From Bordetella hinzii LMG 13501 (GTDB taxonomy: Bacteria; Pseudomonadota; Gammaproteobacteria; Burkholderiales; Burkholderiaceae_B), in NCBI RefSeq assembly GCF_001548475.1, contig NZ_LRUJ01000022.1, forward strand, positions 1 to 64,000: DNA of 64,000 bases. Direction: 5' to 3'. Under the pieces are notes generated by a model. The model was not told the DNA's origin. It saw nothing but the letters and a program-made list of their open reading frames with translations, and did not search any database. A program made the translations under genes and the position numbers. This document shows, piece after piece, positions 17,362 through 25,928 of this stretch (the first letter of the stretch is position 1; the number at the start of each line of letters is the position of its first letter).

Positions 17362-18615
17362 TCATACCGGTTCCTCGCCGAAAGCCTGGCGCAGGCCGTC
17401 CCGGAACGCGGGATGCGCGATGGCCAGCAGCCGGGCCCGGCGCTGCCGCAATCCCACCCCGCGCAGATGCGCCGCGCCATACTCGGTGACGACCACGTCC
17501 ACGTCGCTGCGCGCCGTGGTGACCGGGCCGGACAGCCGTGCCACGATGCGCGAGCGCGCGCCATCCGGCGTGGTGGACGGAAAGGCCAGGATGGACTTGC
17601 CGCCGGGCGAAGCCATGCCGGCGCGCACGAAGTCCACCTGCCCGCCCACGGCCCCCAGATAGCGTCCACCCGCCACTTCGGCATTGACCTGGCCGCTCAG
17701 ATCGATCTCGATGGCCGAATTGATGCTGTGCAGTGCATGCAGGCTGGCGGTCACCGCGAGCGCATGCGTGTACTCGGCGCCGCGCATGGACACCAGGCCC
17801 GACGCCGCCGCGAAGCGCCGCAGGCGCGCGGTGCCGAACAGGCCGCCCGTCACGCTGCGGCCCGCATCGCGCCCCTTGTGCGCATTGCTCACCACCCCGG
17901 CCTCGACCAGGTCCACCAGCGCGTCCGAGACCACGCCGCTGTGCACGCCCAGCTCGCGGTGCCCCATCAGGGCGCGCGCCACGGCGGCGGGCAAGGTGCC
18001 CACGCCCAGCTGCAGCGTGGCGCGGTCGGGCACCAGGGCCGCCACCTGGGCGGCCACGGCATCTTCCACCGCCGAGGACCGGGGCTCGGGCATTTCCACC
18101 AGGCGCTCGTCACGCTCGACCAGCAGATCGATGTCGTCCGCCGCCACCGCCGCATCCTCGCCGAGGGCCGGCAAGGCGGGATTGAGCAGCGCGATGACCA
18201 CCCGGGCGCGCGCGATCATGGCCGCCGTGAAATCCGCGATGACGCCGAGGCTGTAGCGGCCGTCGGGCAATGGCGTGACCTGGATCAACAGCACGTCCAG
18301 CGGCAGCGCGCCGCCGCGCAAGAGCGCCGGCAAGGCGCTCACATGCAGGGGATAGCATTCGGCGTCGGCGGTCGCCCGGCGGCTGCCGCCCGCGCCATTG
18401 AGCGCATGCAGGGCAAAGCGGCGGGACAGTCCGGGCCGCAGGGTATCGCTCGCCGTCAGGCCGAACAGCAGCCCCCGGTCCGGCAGGCTGTCGGCCTGGT
18501 CCAGCAGGGCGCGCGTCAGCGCCAGCGGCTCGCCCGGTCCCTGGGGCCAGGCAATCACATCGCCCGGCCGGGTCCACTCGCTCAAGCGCAGGTCCTGGAT
18601 CGCACAGCGGCGCAT
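17362..18615 (-). CDS. Acetyl-CoA hydrolase / 4-hydroxybutyrate CoA-transferase family (family I)
   Basis: CoA-transferase of 417 residues resembling the Cat1/AbfT family: LQLGVGTLPAAVARAL, the VVTEYGAAHLRG motif and the HPAFRDGL tail. The ATG at 18615 lies 2 bases after the Bug receptor stop; longer in-frame extensions upstream run through that gene and are rejected. A gap of 122 bases separates it from the acyl-CoA dehydrogenase-like gene. Two different CoA-transferases in one operon suggests either two acids activated or activation plus recycling. Which acids is not determinable from sequence alone. Confidence 0.88.
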   Translation of the reverse strand: MRRCAIQDLRLSEWTRPGDVIAWPQGPGEPLALTRALLDQADSLPDRGLLFGLTASDTLRPGLSRRFALHALNGAGGSRRATADAECYPLHVSALPALLRGGALPLDVLLIQVTPLPDGRYSLGVIADFTAAMIARARVVIALLNPALPALGEDAAVAADDIDLLVERDERLVEMPEPRSSAVEDAVAAQVAALVPDRATLQLGVGTLPAAVARALMGHRELGVHSGVVSDALVDLVEAGVVSNAHKGRDAGRSVTGGLFGTARLRRFAAASGLVSMRGAEYTHALAVTASLHALHSINSAIEIDLSGQVNAEVAGGRYLGAVGGQVDFVRAGMASPGGKSILAFPSTTPDGARSRIVARLSGPVTTARSDVDVVVTEYGAAHLRGVGLRQRRARLLAIAHPAFRDGLRQAFGEEPV

Positions 18616-18617
18616 GG

Positions 18618-19604
18618 CTACTCCGCCTTCAGGCCGGCATCGCGCGCCAGCTTCTGCCAGCGCTGGTAGTCCGCGCGGATGAGCTCGCTGAAGGCCTGCG
18701 CGCTGCCCGGACGCGGCGTGATGCCTTCGCGGGCCAGCACTTGCTGCATCTCGGGGGTGGCCAGCGCGGCGTTGAGTTCGGCGTTCAGGCGCTGCACGAT
18801 CCCGGCCGGCAGCTTGGCCGGCCCGCTCAGCCCCCACCACACTTCCAGCTCGAATCCGGGCAAGCCGGCTTCGGCCGCCGTGGGCATCTCGGGCAGCAGG
18901 GGCGAACGCTGGGCGCTGGTCACCGCCAGCCCGCGGATGCGCCCGTCGCGGATAAAGGGCGCGGCCGAGGGCACGCTGGGCAGCATGACCTGCAGGCTGC
19001 CGGCGAACATATCGTTGAACGCCAGCGAGATTCCCTTGTAAGGCACGTGCACCAGCTTGATGCCGGCCGCGTGCGCCACCAGCTCGGTGCCAAGATGGTT
19101 GATGCCGCCCACGCCGGCGGTGCCGTAGTTCAGCGTGCGCGGCTTGGCGCGGGCCAGCGCGATCAGCTCGCCCAGGGTCTTGGCCGGCACCGCATTGCCC
19201 ACCGCGATCACAAAAGGCCCCGAGCCGATCTCGCCGATGGGTTGCAGGTCCGTGACCGGGTCATAGGGCAGTTTCTTGCCCACCACCGCGTTGGTCATGA
19301 TGGACTCGGACGCGAACAGCAGCGTGTATCCGTCGGGCGCGGACTTGGCCACGAACTCGGTGCCGATGGAGCCGCCCGCCCCGCCGCGGTTCTCGACCAC
19401 CACCGGCTGGCCCAGGCGATCGGTGAGCTTGGCGCTGACCACGCGCGCCACCACATCGTTGCTGCCGCCCGGGGCGAAGGGCACGATAAGCCGTATCGGA
19501 CGCTCGGGCCAGGCCGCCGCTGCCGACATGGCTTGCGCCGCCAGCGCGAAGGCCGCCACGATCGGCGCGCAACGCGCCAGGATCCTGCCAGTGTGAATCC
19601 GCAT
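18618..19604 (-). CDS. Bug/TctC-family periplasmic solute-binding protein
   Basis: Tripartite tricarboxylate transporter receptor of 328 residues. A signal peptide ends near AAAAW (~residue 30); the mature start WPERPIRLIVPFAPGGSNDVVAR and VVVENRGGAGGSIGTEFVAK are diagnostic. AAGGAG lies 6 bases before the start. Bug proteins are greatly expanded in Alcaligenaceae and bind carboxylates, amino acids or nicotinate-like compounds. No TctA/TctB membrane genes are nearby, so it must use a remote permease or act as a sensor. Its place between PrpD and CoA-transferase genes suggests it binds the operon's carboxylate substrate. Confidence 0.93.
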   Translation of the reverse strand: MRIHTGRILARCAPIVAAFALAAQAMSAAAAWPERPIRLIVPFAPGGSNDVVARVVSAKLTDRLGQPVVVENRGGAGGSIGTEFVAKSAPDGYTLLFASESIMTNAVVGKKLPYDPVTDLQPIGEIGSGPFVIAVGNAVPAKTLGELIALARAKPRTLNYGTAGVGGINHLGTELVAHAAGIKLVHVPYKGISLAFNDMFAGSLQVMLPSVPSAAPFIRDGRIRGLAVTSAQRSPLLPEMPTAAEAGLPGFELEVWWGLSGPAKLPAGIVQRLNAELNAALATPEMQQVLAREGITPRPGSAQAFSELIRADYQRWQKLARDAGLKAE

Positions 19605-19661
19605 CTCTGTCTCCTTGTTGTCGTCCGGCGCTGCCTGCCGCCGGTTCGGGGTCCGTCCGGA

Positions 19662-21110
19662 TCAGCGCCGCGCCACCATCGCGGCGGCCAGCTCGCGCAC
19701 GTCGCCAAGTGTCTCCAGATCCATCACCAGCTCGCGCAGATGCCCGGGGGCATCGGCGGCAAAGCGCAAGGCCGAGGCCGCGAAGCAGTCGCCGGCCTTG
19801 GCGTCGCGGGCCGCCCGCGTCATGGGCCGGGCCGGATCGCCTTCGGGACGATCCACCCGCTCGCGCAGCACCGTCCCGTCGCGCAGCCGCAGCTCCAGCA
19901 GCGCGGGCGACACACCACGCCCCCAGTCGCGTTCCAGCGCATCGTCCACATAGGGCTGGACCCGGGCGGCGACCGCCAGCAGGTCTTCACGGCGCCAGGC
20001 ATCCGCCTCGAAGTGCGCCAGCGTCACGGCGCCGTCGACCAGGGCCGCGGCCACGGTATACGGGAGGCTGAACTGGGCCTGCACGGTGGACTGCGGCGCC
20101 CGGCGCACCGCCGGCGGCGTGCACACCGCCTCATAAGCCTGGCGGTTGAGCCCCACGCGCAGCGATTCGATGTCGGCGGGCGCGATCGCGTGGCGCCGCC
20201 GCAGCGCCGCCACGGCGTCGATGCCGGTGTGGTTCAGGCGGCAGCAGGGGTAGGGCTTGTAGCTGAGATTGAGCAGCTCATAGCGCCGCCCCAGGCCCTC
20301 GCGCAGCGCGGCGCGGTCGCAGGCGCCGCGCAGATAGACGCGCAGAAAACCGTCCAGGCCCTCGAAGGTGGCCTGCGCGCCGCGGATGCCGCGCCGCGCC
20401 ATCTGCGCCGACACCAGCGCTGCCTTGGCCGCGAAGCCCGGCTGCATGCGCTTGGTGAGCGCGCCATCGCGCGTGACCTGGTGATTGCCGGCGACTTGCG
20501 AATAGCCGATGCCGATGGCGTTGAGCGTCTGGCCAGGCGACAGGCCCAATACCCGCGAGGCGGCGACCGTGGCGGCGAAATGCCCGAACAGCGAGGTATA
20601 CATATACCCGCTCTCGACGATGCCGATGCGCGTGGCCACGCCCAGGCGGCAGATGGTCTCCAGCCCGGCGGCCACCGCCGCGATGAAGTCCGCGCCGCTG
20701 GCGCCGCCGGCCAGCTCGGCCGCGGCCAGCGCGGCCGGCACCACGGACACGCCGGCATGCAGCACGGCGGCATCGTGGGTATCGTCGTAATCGCGCGCAT
20801 GGGCCATGGCGCCGTTGACCCAGGCCGCGTGATGCGCGGGCACCTTCAGGCCATGCACCCAGATCGTGGCCTGGGGCGCGCCGCCCCATTCGCCGGCCAG
20901 CTCGCGCAATGCGGCGATGCCGGCGGCCGACGAACCCGCCACCGCGCAGGCCAGCGTATCGTGGACATTGGTTTTCACCGCCTGGACCACGGGCGCTTCG
21001 AGCGCCTCCAGCCCCAGCCCGGCGCCGAAATCCGCCAGCACTTCGGCAAAATCCGCGGCGCCCGCGGCGTCTCCGGCCGGCACCGCCTGCTCCTGGGAAG
21101 GGGTCACCAT
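19662..21110 (-). CDS. MmgE/PrpD family protein (2-methylcitrate dehydratase / cis-aconitate decarboxylase superfamily)
   Basis: Protein of 482 residues of the MmgE/PrpD fold, which includes 2-methylcitrate dehydratase and cis-aconitate decarboxylase. Visible motifs are the N-terminal DTLACAVAGS, the active-site region ARDYDDTHDAAVLHAG and KPYPCCRLNH. The ATG at 21110 is preferred because GGAGACAG precedes it; another ATG at 21128 adds six residues. It is the first gene of the catabolic operon and diverges from a LysR gene 189 bases away. With the lyase and CoA-transferases downstream it points to a branched dicarboxylate/tricarboxylate, but the exact reaction is not predictable. Confidence 0.88.
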   Translation of the reverse strand: MVTPSQEQAVPAGDAAGAADFAEVLADFGAGLGLEALEAPVVQAVKTNVHDTLACAVAGSSAAGIAALRELAGEWGGAPQATIWVHGLKVPAHHAAWVNGAMAHARDYDDTHDAAVLHAGVSVVPAALAAAELAGGASGADFIAAVAAGLETICRLGVATRIGIVESGYMYTSLFGHFAATVAASRVLGLSPGQTLNAIGIGYSQVAGNHQVTRDGALTKRMQPGFAAKAALVSAQMARRGIRGAQATFEGLDGFLRVYLRGACDRAALREGLGRRYELLNLSYKPYPCCRLNHTGIDAVAALRRRHAIAPADIESLRVGLNRQAYEAVCTPPAVRRAPQSTVQAQFSLPYTVAAALVDGAVTLAHFEADAWRREDLLAVAARVQPYVDDALERDWGRGVSPALLELRLRDGTVLRERVDRPEGDPARPMTRAARDAKAGDCFAASALRFAADAPGHLRELVMDLETLGDVRELAAAMVARR

Positions 21111-21299
21111 CTGTCTCCGTTGCGGCATGGCCCTTTGTCCATGCACTGTCTGGGGATATAGTTTAGGAAACGACGACAGGCCACTCCATGGGGATTTTTG
21201 GGACACGGCATTCTCGATTCCCGAACAATCCCGCAACAGGCGCGGCGGCGACCGCGAGGCCATCACAAGGGAGACCGGACGCGCGCGTCCGACACCAGC

Positions 21300-22226
21300 A
21301 TGCTTATCGATCTCGTGCAGCTCAGGACGTTTGTCGCGGTCGCCGATGAACAGCACCTGACCCGCGCCGCCGAACGGCTGCACATCAGCCAATCCGCCGC
21401 CAGCGCCCATGTGCGCGCGGTGGAAGACACGCTGGGCACGCAGCTGTTCGCGCGCACCAATCGCAATCTCGAATTGACCGAGGCGGGCAAGCTGCTGCTG
21501 GCGCGCGCCAAGACCCTGCTCAACGAAGCGACGCTGTTCACCTCCTTCGCGCGCGAACTCAACGGCAAAGTCGAAGGCAAGCTCATCGTCGGCTCGACCA
21601 GCGAGCCGGTTTCCAGCCGCATCGGCGCCATGATCGCCCGGCTGCGCGGCACCCATCCGCTCATCCATGTGGACCTTCGCGCCCGGCCGTCCTCCAGCTC
21701 GCGCGAGGGCCTGCATGGCGGCGAACTGGACCTGGGCCTGTTCCTGGACCGCCCCACCGACCCGGACTTCACTTACTATCAACTGGCGACCATCCCCTTC
21801 CGCGTGGCCGGACCCATTGCCTGGAAGGCCCAGATCGAAGCCGCCGACTGGGCCGGGCTGGCGCGCCTGCCCTGGATCGCGCCCAACGAAAACAGCATCG
21901 CCTACGCCACCATGCTGCGCCAGCTCTTCGATGAGCGCGGCCTGACCCTGAACGCGGTGGCCTGGTTCGACAACGCCACCCTGGGCCGCGCCATGCTGGA
22001 AGCCGGCGTCGGCATGATGCTGATGCGCGAAGAGCGCGTGCGCCAGGGCGTGGCGCAGGGATTGCTGGCGGTCTCGCCGCTGGTCGAGACCGCTTTTCCG
22101 CTGTTTCTGGCCCACCTGGCCAGCCGCCGCAACGATCCGCTGGTCGATGCCTTCCTGGGCGCGGCCGCCGAGACCTGGCCCGATATGCGGCGCACGCGCC
22201 AGGAGAGCGTCACGGCCCCCGCCTAG
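21300..22226 (+). CDS. LysR-family regulator of the divergent catabolic operon
   Basis: LysR regulator of 308 residues: winged-helix domain at ~1-62 (AAERLHISQSAASAHVRAVE) and an effector-binding domain at ~92-295. It diverges from the MmgE/PrpD gene; the 189-base intergenic region holds only short inverted repeats (CATGG-N8-CCATG at 21126-21143 and GTTT-N3-AAAC at 21161-21171), neither convincing by itself. LysR proteins usually control the divergent operon in response to a pathway metabolite, so this is its likely activator. The ATG at 21300 matches the family start; upstream in-frame sequence is not typical. Confidence 0.92.
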   Translation: MLIDLVQLRTFVAVADEQHLTRAAERLHISQSAASAHVRAVEDTLGTQLFARTNRNLELTEAGKLLLARAKTLLNEATLFTSFARELNGKVEGKLIVGSTSEPVSSRIGAMIARLRGTHPLIHVDLRARPSSSSREGLHGGELDLGLFLDRPTDPDFTYYQLATIPFRVAGPIAWKAQIEAADWAGLARLPWIAPNENSIAYATMLRQLFDERGLTLNAVAWFDNATLGRAMLEAGVGMMLMREERVRQGVAQGLLAVSPLVETAFPLFLAHLASRRNDPLVDAFLGAAAETWPDMRRTRQESVTAPA

Positions 22227-22371
22227 GCGAGCGCGCCATCGACGCAACAGCGCGGCGATAGACCCTGATTGACGCGCGGCCCGAATCCTCGGAAACTCAG
22301 CAGGCGACTGCTCTCGTCGCTTTGCTTCTGCCCGTTCGGCTTGACCTGCAAGAGATGAGGATGGTTCCGCC

Positions 22372-23175
22372 ATGCCCGGCCGTTTGCCTGCCCCGCCCTC
22401 CCTGCGCGCCACGCTGTGCGCCCTCCTGACCACGCTGTCGGTGTCGGCCCATGCCCAATCGGCCGACGACGCCAACACGTCCAACAACCCGCTCCACCCG
22501 GCCCTGTCCCTGGGCCTGCAGAACTACTACACCCCCCGGCTGTTCGGCACCTCGTCGCATACCAATGATTTCCTGCTGCGCCCCACCCTGCCCATCGCGC
22601 CCGGCGACGGGATAGGCGTGCCGCAGATGCTGCGTCCCACCGTGCCCATCTCGACCCGGCCGCAGGCCGATGGCAGCTACCGCAGCGGCCTGGGCGATAT
22701 CAGCGTGTTCGATATTTTCCTGCTCCAGCAGGGCAGCGTGGACATCGGCGTGGGGCCGATGCTGACCCTGCCCACCGCGACCGACAGCGTGCTGGGCGCG
22801 GGCAAGTGGTCGGGCGGCTTTGCCGCGGTGGCCGTGCACAAGAGCGCGGCCGGCCTGTTGGGCGGCCTGCTCGAGTGGCAGCACTCCTTTGCCGGACAGA
22901 GCAACCGCGACACCGTCCATACGGCCACGCTGCAGCCCTTCCTCATCCGCAATCTGCAGCAGGGCTGGTACGTGCGCTCGACGGCCACCTGGACCTTCGA
23001 CCTGCAGCACAAGGAGTACTACATCCCGCTGGGCCTGGGCGCGGGCCGCGCCTGGCGCATGGGCAAGACCATCGTCAACGCCTACATCGAGCCGCAATGG
23101 ACCGTCGCCCACAAGGGCGAAGGCCTGCCGCAGTTCACGGTTCTCGCGGGCGTGAATTTCACCTTCGGGCAATAA
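22372..23175 (+). CDS. Predicted outer-membrane beta-barrel-like protein
   Basis: Exported protein of 267 residues with a signal peptide ending at AHAQ (~29). The mature part has alternating hydrophobic/polar strands, many aromatic residues at strand ends, and ends in FTFGQ, close to the terminal aromatic pattern of outer-membrane barrels. It recalls the MetA-pathway phenol-degradation (transporter-like) family, but I cannot confirm this by eye. It is followed at 20 and 35 bases by a broken DUF1214 gene and an intact DUF1254/DUF1214 gene on the same strand, so these may form one transcript. A ribosome site (GAGGA) lies about 11 bases upstream. Confidence 0.7.
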   Translation: MPGRLPAPPSLRATLCALLTTLSVSAHAQSADDANTSNNPLHPALSLGLQNYYTPRLFGTSSHTNDFLLRPTLPIAPGDGIGVPQMLRPTVPISTRPQADGSYRSGLGDISVFDIFLLQQGSVDIGVGPMLTLPTATDSVLGAGKWSGGFAAVAVHKSAAGLLGGLLEWQHSFAGQSNRDTVHTATLQPFLIRNLQQGWYVRSTATWTFDLQHKEYYIPLGLGAGRAWRMGKTIVNAYIEPQWTVAHKGEGLPQFTVLAGVNFTFGQ

Positions 23176-23194
23176 GCTTTCCGGAGAAGACTCC

Positions 23195-23436
23195 ATGTCG
23201 GCGCTGAATCGCAATCTCAGGCTTGGCGCGCCCGCGCTCCTCCTGTCGCTGCTGGCCGCCTGCGCCCAGCCGCCGGCCAAGCCGCGCGCTTATTCTCGCC
23301 CACCCGGCCCAAGGACGCTGCCAACTGGATACAGACCCTGCCCGGCAAGAGCTGGTTCACGATCTTCCGTCTCTACGGGCCGCTGCAGCCATGGTTCGAC
23401 AAAAGCTGGAAGCTGAACGATATCGAAGCGCAATAA
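23195..23436 (+). pseudogene. Remnant of a DUF1254/DUF1214 lipoprotein gene (internal deletion and frameshift)
   Basis: The frame starting at 23195 encodes a lipoprotein-type signal (LLAACAQ near residues 20-27) and then runs out of phase at about base 23290. From there another frame encodes a clear DUF1214 C-terminus, with NWIQTLPGKSWF, FRLYGPLQPWF and KSWK, ending at TAA 23434-23436. The same end is found in the intact neighbour (RWIKTNPGQGWF, IYGPEA, KSWKPGDFE). Only about 30 N-terminal and 47 C-terminal codons remain of a ~450-codon gene, so most of the middle was deleted. A functional short protein is unlikely. Confidence 0.8.
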
Positions 23437-23470
23437 CGTCCACCGGCAAGCCCACCCACAGGAAACCACC

Positions 23471-24916
23471 ATGAACCGTACCCTGATCGCCGCGCTGGCC
23501 CTGGCCTGTGCCGGCACTGTCCAGGCCAAGGACACAAACGCCTACCGCTTTGAGCGCGGCTACCCGACAGCCCAGACCTCGCGGCAGGCGCGTGCCGACC
23601 AGGCCCTGCAGCGCGCGCTGATCGCCTATCGCTATTGGTACCCCACCGTTTCGATGGAAGGCATCTTCAATGGCAATCGCGTCGCCGGCATCGCCGACGG
23701 CAAGCAATGGGGCATCGCCGCCACCGGGCCGCGCCAAGTGGGTTTCACGCTGAACTCCGACACTCCCTACGGGTCCGCCGTCATCGACCTGAGCAAGGGC
23801 CCGGTGGTGGTCGAGCTGCCGCCCGGCCCCTACATCGGCCTGGTCAACGATCACAACCAGGGCTGGGTGCAGGATCTGGGTCTGCCCGGCCCCGACGCCG
23901 GCAAAGGCGGCAAGCACCTGGTGGTGCCCATGGACTACCAGGGCAACATCCCCGAGGGCTATCACGTGGGCCGCTCGCCTTCGATCAAGAACCTGTTGGC
24001 CATCCGCGCCTTGCCCGTGGGCGGCGATGCGGCCAAGGCGCTGCAGGCCTTGCGCGCCGTGAAGATCCACCCCTGGTCGGAAAACGGCGCCGCCGCTCCT
24101 TCGCTGGAAACGGTGGATACCTCGCAGGTCGCGCTGGACAGCTCATCGCTCAAGTGGGAAGACAACTTCCGCTTCTGGGAGGTGCTTGACAAGGTCATCC
24201 AGGAAGAGCCCGTCGATACGCGCGCCCGAGCCATGTATGGTCTGCTGGCCGAGCTGGGCATCGAAAAAGGCAAGCCTTTCAAGCCGGACGCCAAGCTGCG
24301 CGAAACGCTGACCCAGGCCGCGCGCCTGGGCCGCGACCAGATGCTGGTGGCCGCCTTCGACAGCGACCGGAGCGACCGCCGCGCCTGGCCCGACCGTCAA
24401 TGGGAGTGGGTGGGCCTGGTGCCGGGCAGCGCCCAATTCGAAACCCCGGCCGGCATGGACATGGAGGCGCGCGACCGCTGGTTCGCGCAGGCCATCGTCA
24501 CCTCGCCGGCCATGTTCCGCCGCGATCCGGGCGCGGGCTCGCTGTACTGGCTCGGCGCGCGCGACGCCAAGGGCACCTATCTGGACGGCGGCAGGCAATA
24601 CACGCTGACGCTGCCGCAACCCGTGCCGGGCAAGCTTTTCTGGTCGGTCACCCTCTACGACAGCAAGACACGTTCGCAGGTGCAGACCAGCCAGGACAAG
24701 GCCGCGCTGCGCTCGCTGTTCGAGCTAAAGGACGTGGACACCAGCAAACCGCTCACGCTCTACTTCGGTCCCAAGGCGCCGGCCGGACTGGAGAACCGCT
24801 GGATCAAGACCAATCCCGGCCAGGGCTGGTTTGCCTATATCCGCATCTACGGACCGGAAGCGGCCGCCTTCGACAAGAGCTGGAAACCGGGCGACTTTGA
24901 ACGGCAGGAGAAGTAA
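23471..24916 (+). CDS. DUF1254/DUF1214 domain exported protein
   Basis: Exported protein of 481 residues. A signal peptide ends at VQA (~19); the DUF1254 region (~45-170) includes YPTVSMEGIFNG and NSDTPYGSAVIDL, and DUF1214 (~360-475) includes FWSVTLYD and the C-terminal RIYGPEAAAFDKSW. The molecular role of the family is not established. The upstream pseudogene carries a partial copy of the same domain, so the locus once held two paralogues. The gene is followed by a GC-rich hairpin and a convergent LysR gene. Confidence 0.88.
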   Translation: MNRTLIAALALACAGTVQAKDTNAYRFERGYPTAQTSRQARADQALQRALIAYRYWYPTVSMEGIFNGNRVAGIADGKQWGIAATGPRQVGFTLNSDTPYGSAVIDLSKGPVVVELPPGPYIGLVNDHNQGWVQDLGLPGPDAGKGGKHLVVPMDYQGNIPEGYHVGRSPSIKNLLAIRALPVGGDAAKALQALRAVKIHPWSENGAAAPSLETVDTSQVALDSSSLKWEDNFRFWEVLDKVIQEEPVDTRARAMYGLLAELGIEKGKPFKPDAKLRETLTQAARLGRDQMLVAAFDSDRSDRRAWPDRQWEWVGLVPGSAQFETPAGMDMEARDRWFAQAIVTSPAMFRRDPGAGSLYWLGARDAKGTYLDGGRQYTLTLPQPVPGKLFWSVTLYDSKTRSQVQTSQDKAALRSLFELKDVDTSKPLTLYFGPKAPAGLENRWIKTNPGQGWFAYIRIYGPEAAAFDKSWKPGDFERQEK

Positions 24917-24921
24917 CCGGC

Positions 24922-24938
24922 CCCGGCCCGCGGCCGGG
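24922..24938. terminator. GC-rich hairpin between convergent genes
   Basis: Perfect 7-base arms CCCGGCC/GGCCGGG with a 3-base loop lie 6 bases after the DUF1254/1214 stop and before the convergent LysR stop at 24947. There is no proper T-run, so intrinsic termination is uncertain. Confidence 0.4.
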
Positions 24939-24946
24939 CATCCCAT

Positions 24947-25840
24947 TTATCCGCCTATATGCCCGGCCAGGAACTCGACGCAGGCGCGGACTTTGGCGGA
25001 GGCGTTCAGGCGCGCGGGGTAGACGGCCCAGACATTGGCGGTCTGGCGGTATTGGGGCAGGATGGGGACGAGCTTGCCCGCGTCGATCAGCGGCTGCACG
25101 TCCCAAGTGGAACGCAGGATGATGCCGCGCCCGTCGACCGCCCATTGCACGGCCATCTCGCCATTGTTCGCCGACAAAGGCCCGCGCACCTTGACCGTCT
25201 GCTCGCGCCGGCCGCGCTGCAGGCGCCAGACGCCAAAGGGATGGTCGCGCTCCTTGATGACCAGACAATCGTGCGCGGACAACTCGGCCAGGCTGCGCGG
25301 CGTGCCGCGCTCGGCGAGGTAGGCGGGCGAGGCGCAGAGCACGCGGTGATTGGCGGCGAGCTTGCGCGCGATCAGGTGCGGCGCGATGTCGTCGCCCACG
25401 CGCACGTCCAGGTCATAACCTTCGGCCGCGACATCGACCAGGCGGTCGAAGACCTCGAAGCGCACCTGCACGGCGGGATGGCGCGCCACGAAGGCCGACA
25501 GCGCCGGCGCCACCACGCGGCGGCCATAGCCGAAGCTGCTGCACACCCGCAGCAGGCCGCGCGGCTCGCGCCGCGTGATCCCCGCCTCTTCGACCAGATG
25601 ATCGACGTCGTCCAGGATGCGCTGGGCCCAGTGGTAGACCCGCTCGCCGGCCTCGCTGATCACCACGCGGCGCGTGGTGCGATGAAACAGCGGCGTGCCC
25701 AGGCCGGCCTCCAGCAGGCGGATGCGCTTGGTGACATAGGCGGGCGACATGCCCAGGGCTTCGGCGGCGGCGGAAAAGCTGGAGGCCCGCGCCACGGCGC
25801 AAAACACCCGAAGATCGGCCGGCAGCACGTCATTATTCAT
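24947..25840 (-). CDS. LysR-family regulator (DmlR-like)
   Basis: LysR protein of 297 residues; N-terminal winged helix ~6-65 (SFSAAAEALGMSPAYVTKRIRLLE) and effector domain ~95-290. The CrgA/DmlR-type pattern SRRGYDLDVRVGD-like (EGYDLDVRVGD) is present. It is divergent from a tartrate/D-malate dehydrogenase gene 88 bases away, as dmlR and dmlA are in Escherichia coli, so it probably activates that gene in response to D-malate or a related hydroxy-acid. A perfect palindrome in the shared promoter region is a candidate site. Confidence 0.9.
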   Translation of the reverse strand: MNNDVLPADLRVFCAVARASSFSAAAEALGMSPAYVTKRIRLLEAGLGTPLFHRTTRRVVISEAGERVYHWAQRILDDVDHLVEEAGITRREPRGLLRVCSSFGYGRRVVAPALSAFVARHPAVQVRFEVFDRLVDVAAEGYDLDVRVGDDIAPHLIARKLAANHRVLCASPAYLAERGTPRSLAELSAHDCLVIKERDHPFGVWRLQRGRREQTVKVRGPLSANNGEMAVQWAVDGRGIILRSTWDVQPLIDAGKLVPILPQYRQTANVWAVYPARLNASAKVRACVEFLAGHIGG

Positions 25841-25866
25841 GTTTCGTGCATAGTCATTTCACAGAT

Positions 25867-25887
25867 TGATCCATTGTATATGGATCA
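25867..25887. promoter_or_regulatory. Perfect palindrome in the dmlR-dmlA-like intergenic region
   Basis: Eight-base arms TGATCCAT and ATGGATCA around the 5-base spacer TGTAT. It contains LysR-style dyads and lies 27 bases from the regulator start and 42 bases from the dehydrogenase start, so it could regulate both. Function is inferred. Confidence 0.6.
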
Positions 25888-25928
25888 TGCAGATCCTAGG
25901 ATGGGCCTTTTTTCGCCTGAGCCCGACC

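Noticed and set aside
21111-21299. Defined LysR operator upstream of the PrpD operon
   Set aside because: Only short dyads (5-base and 4-base arms) seen; no repeated T-N11-A element convincing enough to call.
25866-25928. Longer start of the D-malate/tartrate dehydrogenase
   Set aside because: The extra residues cover the palindrome and are not like the family N-terminus, which begins just before AAIAGDGIG.
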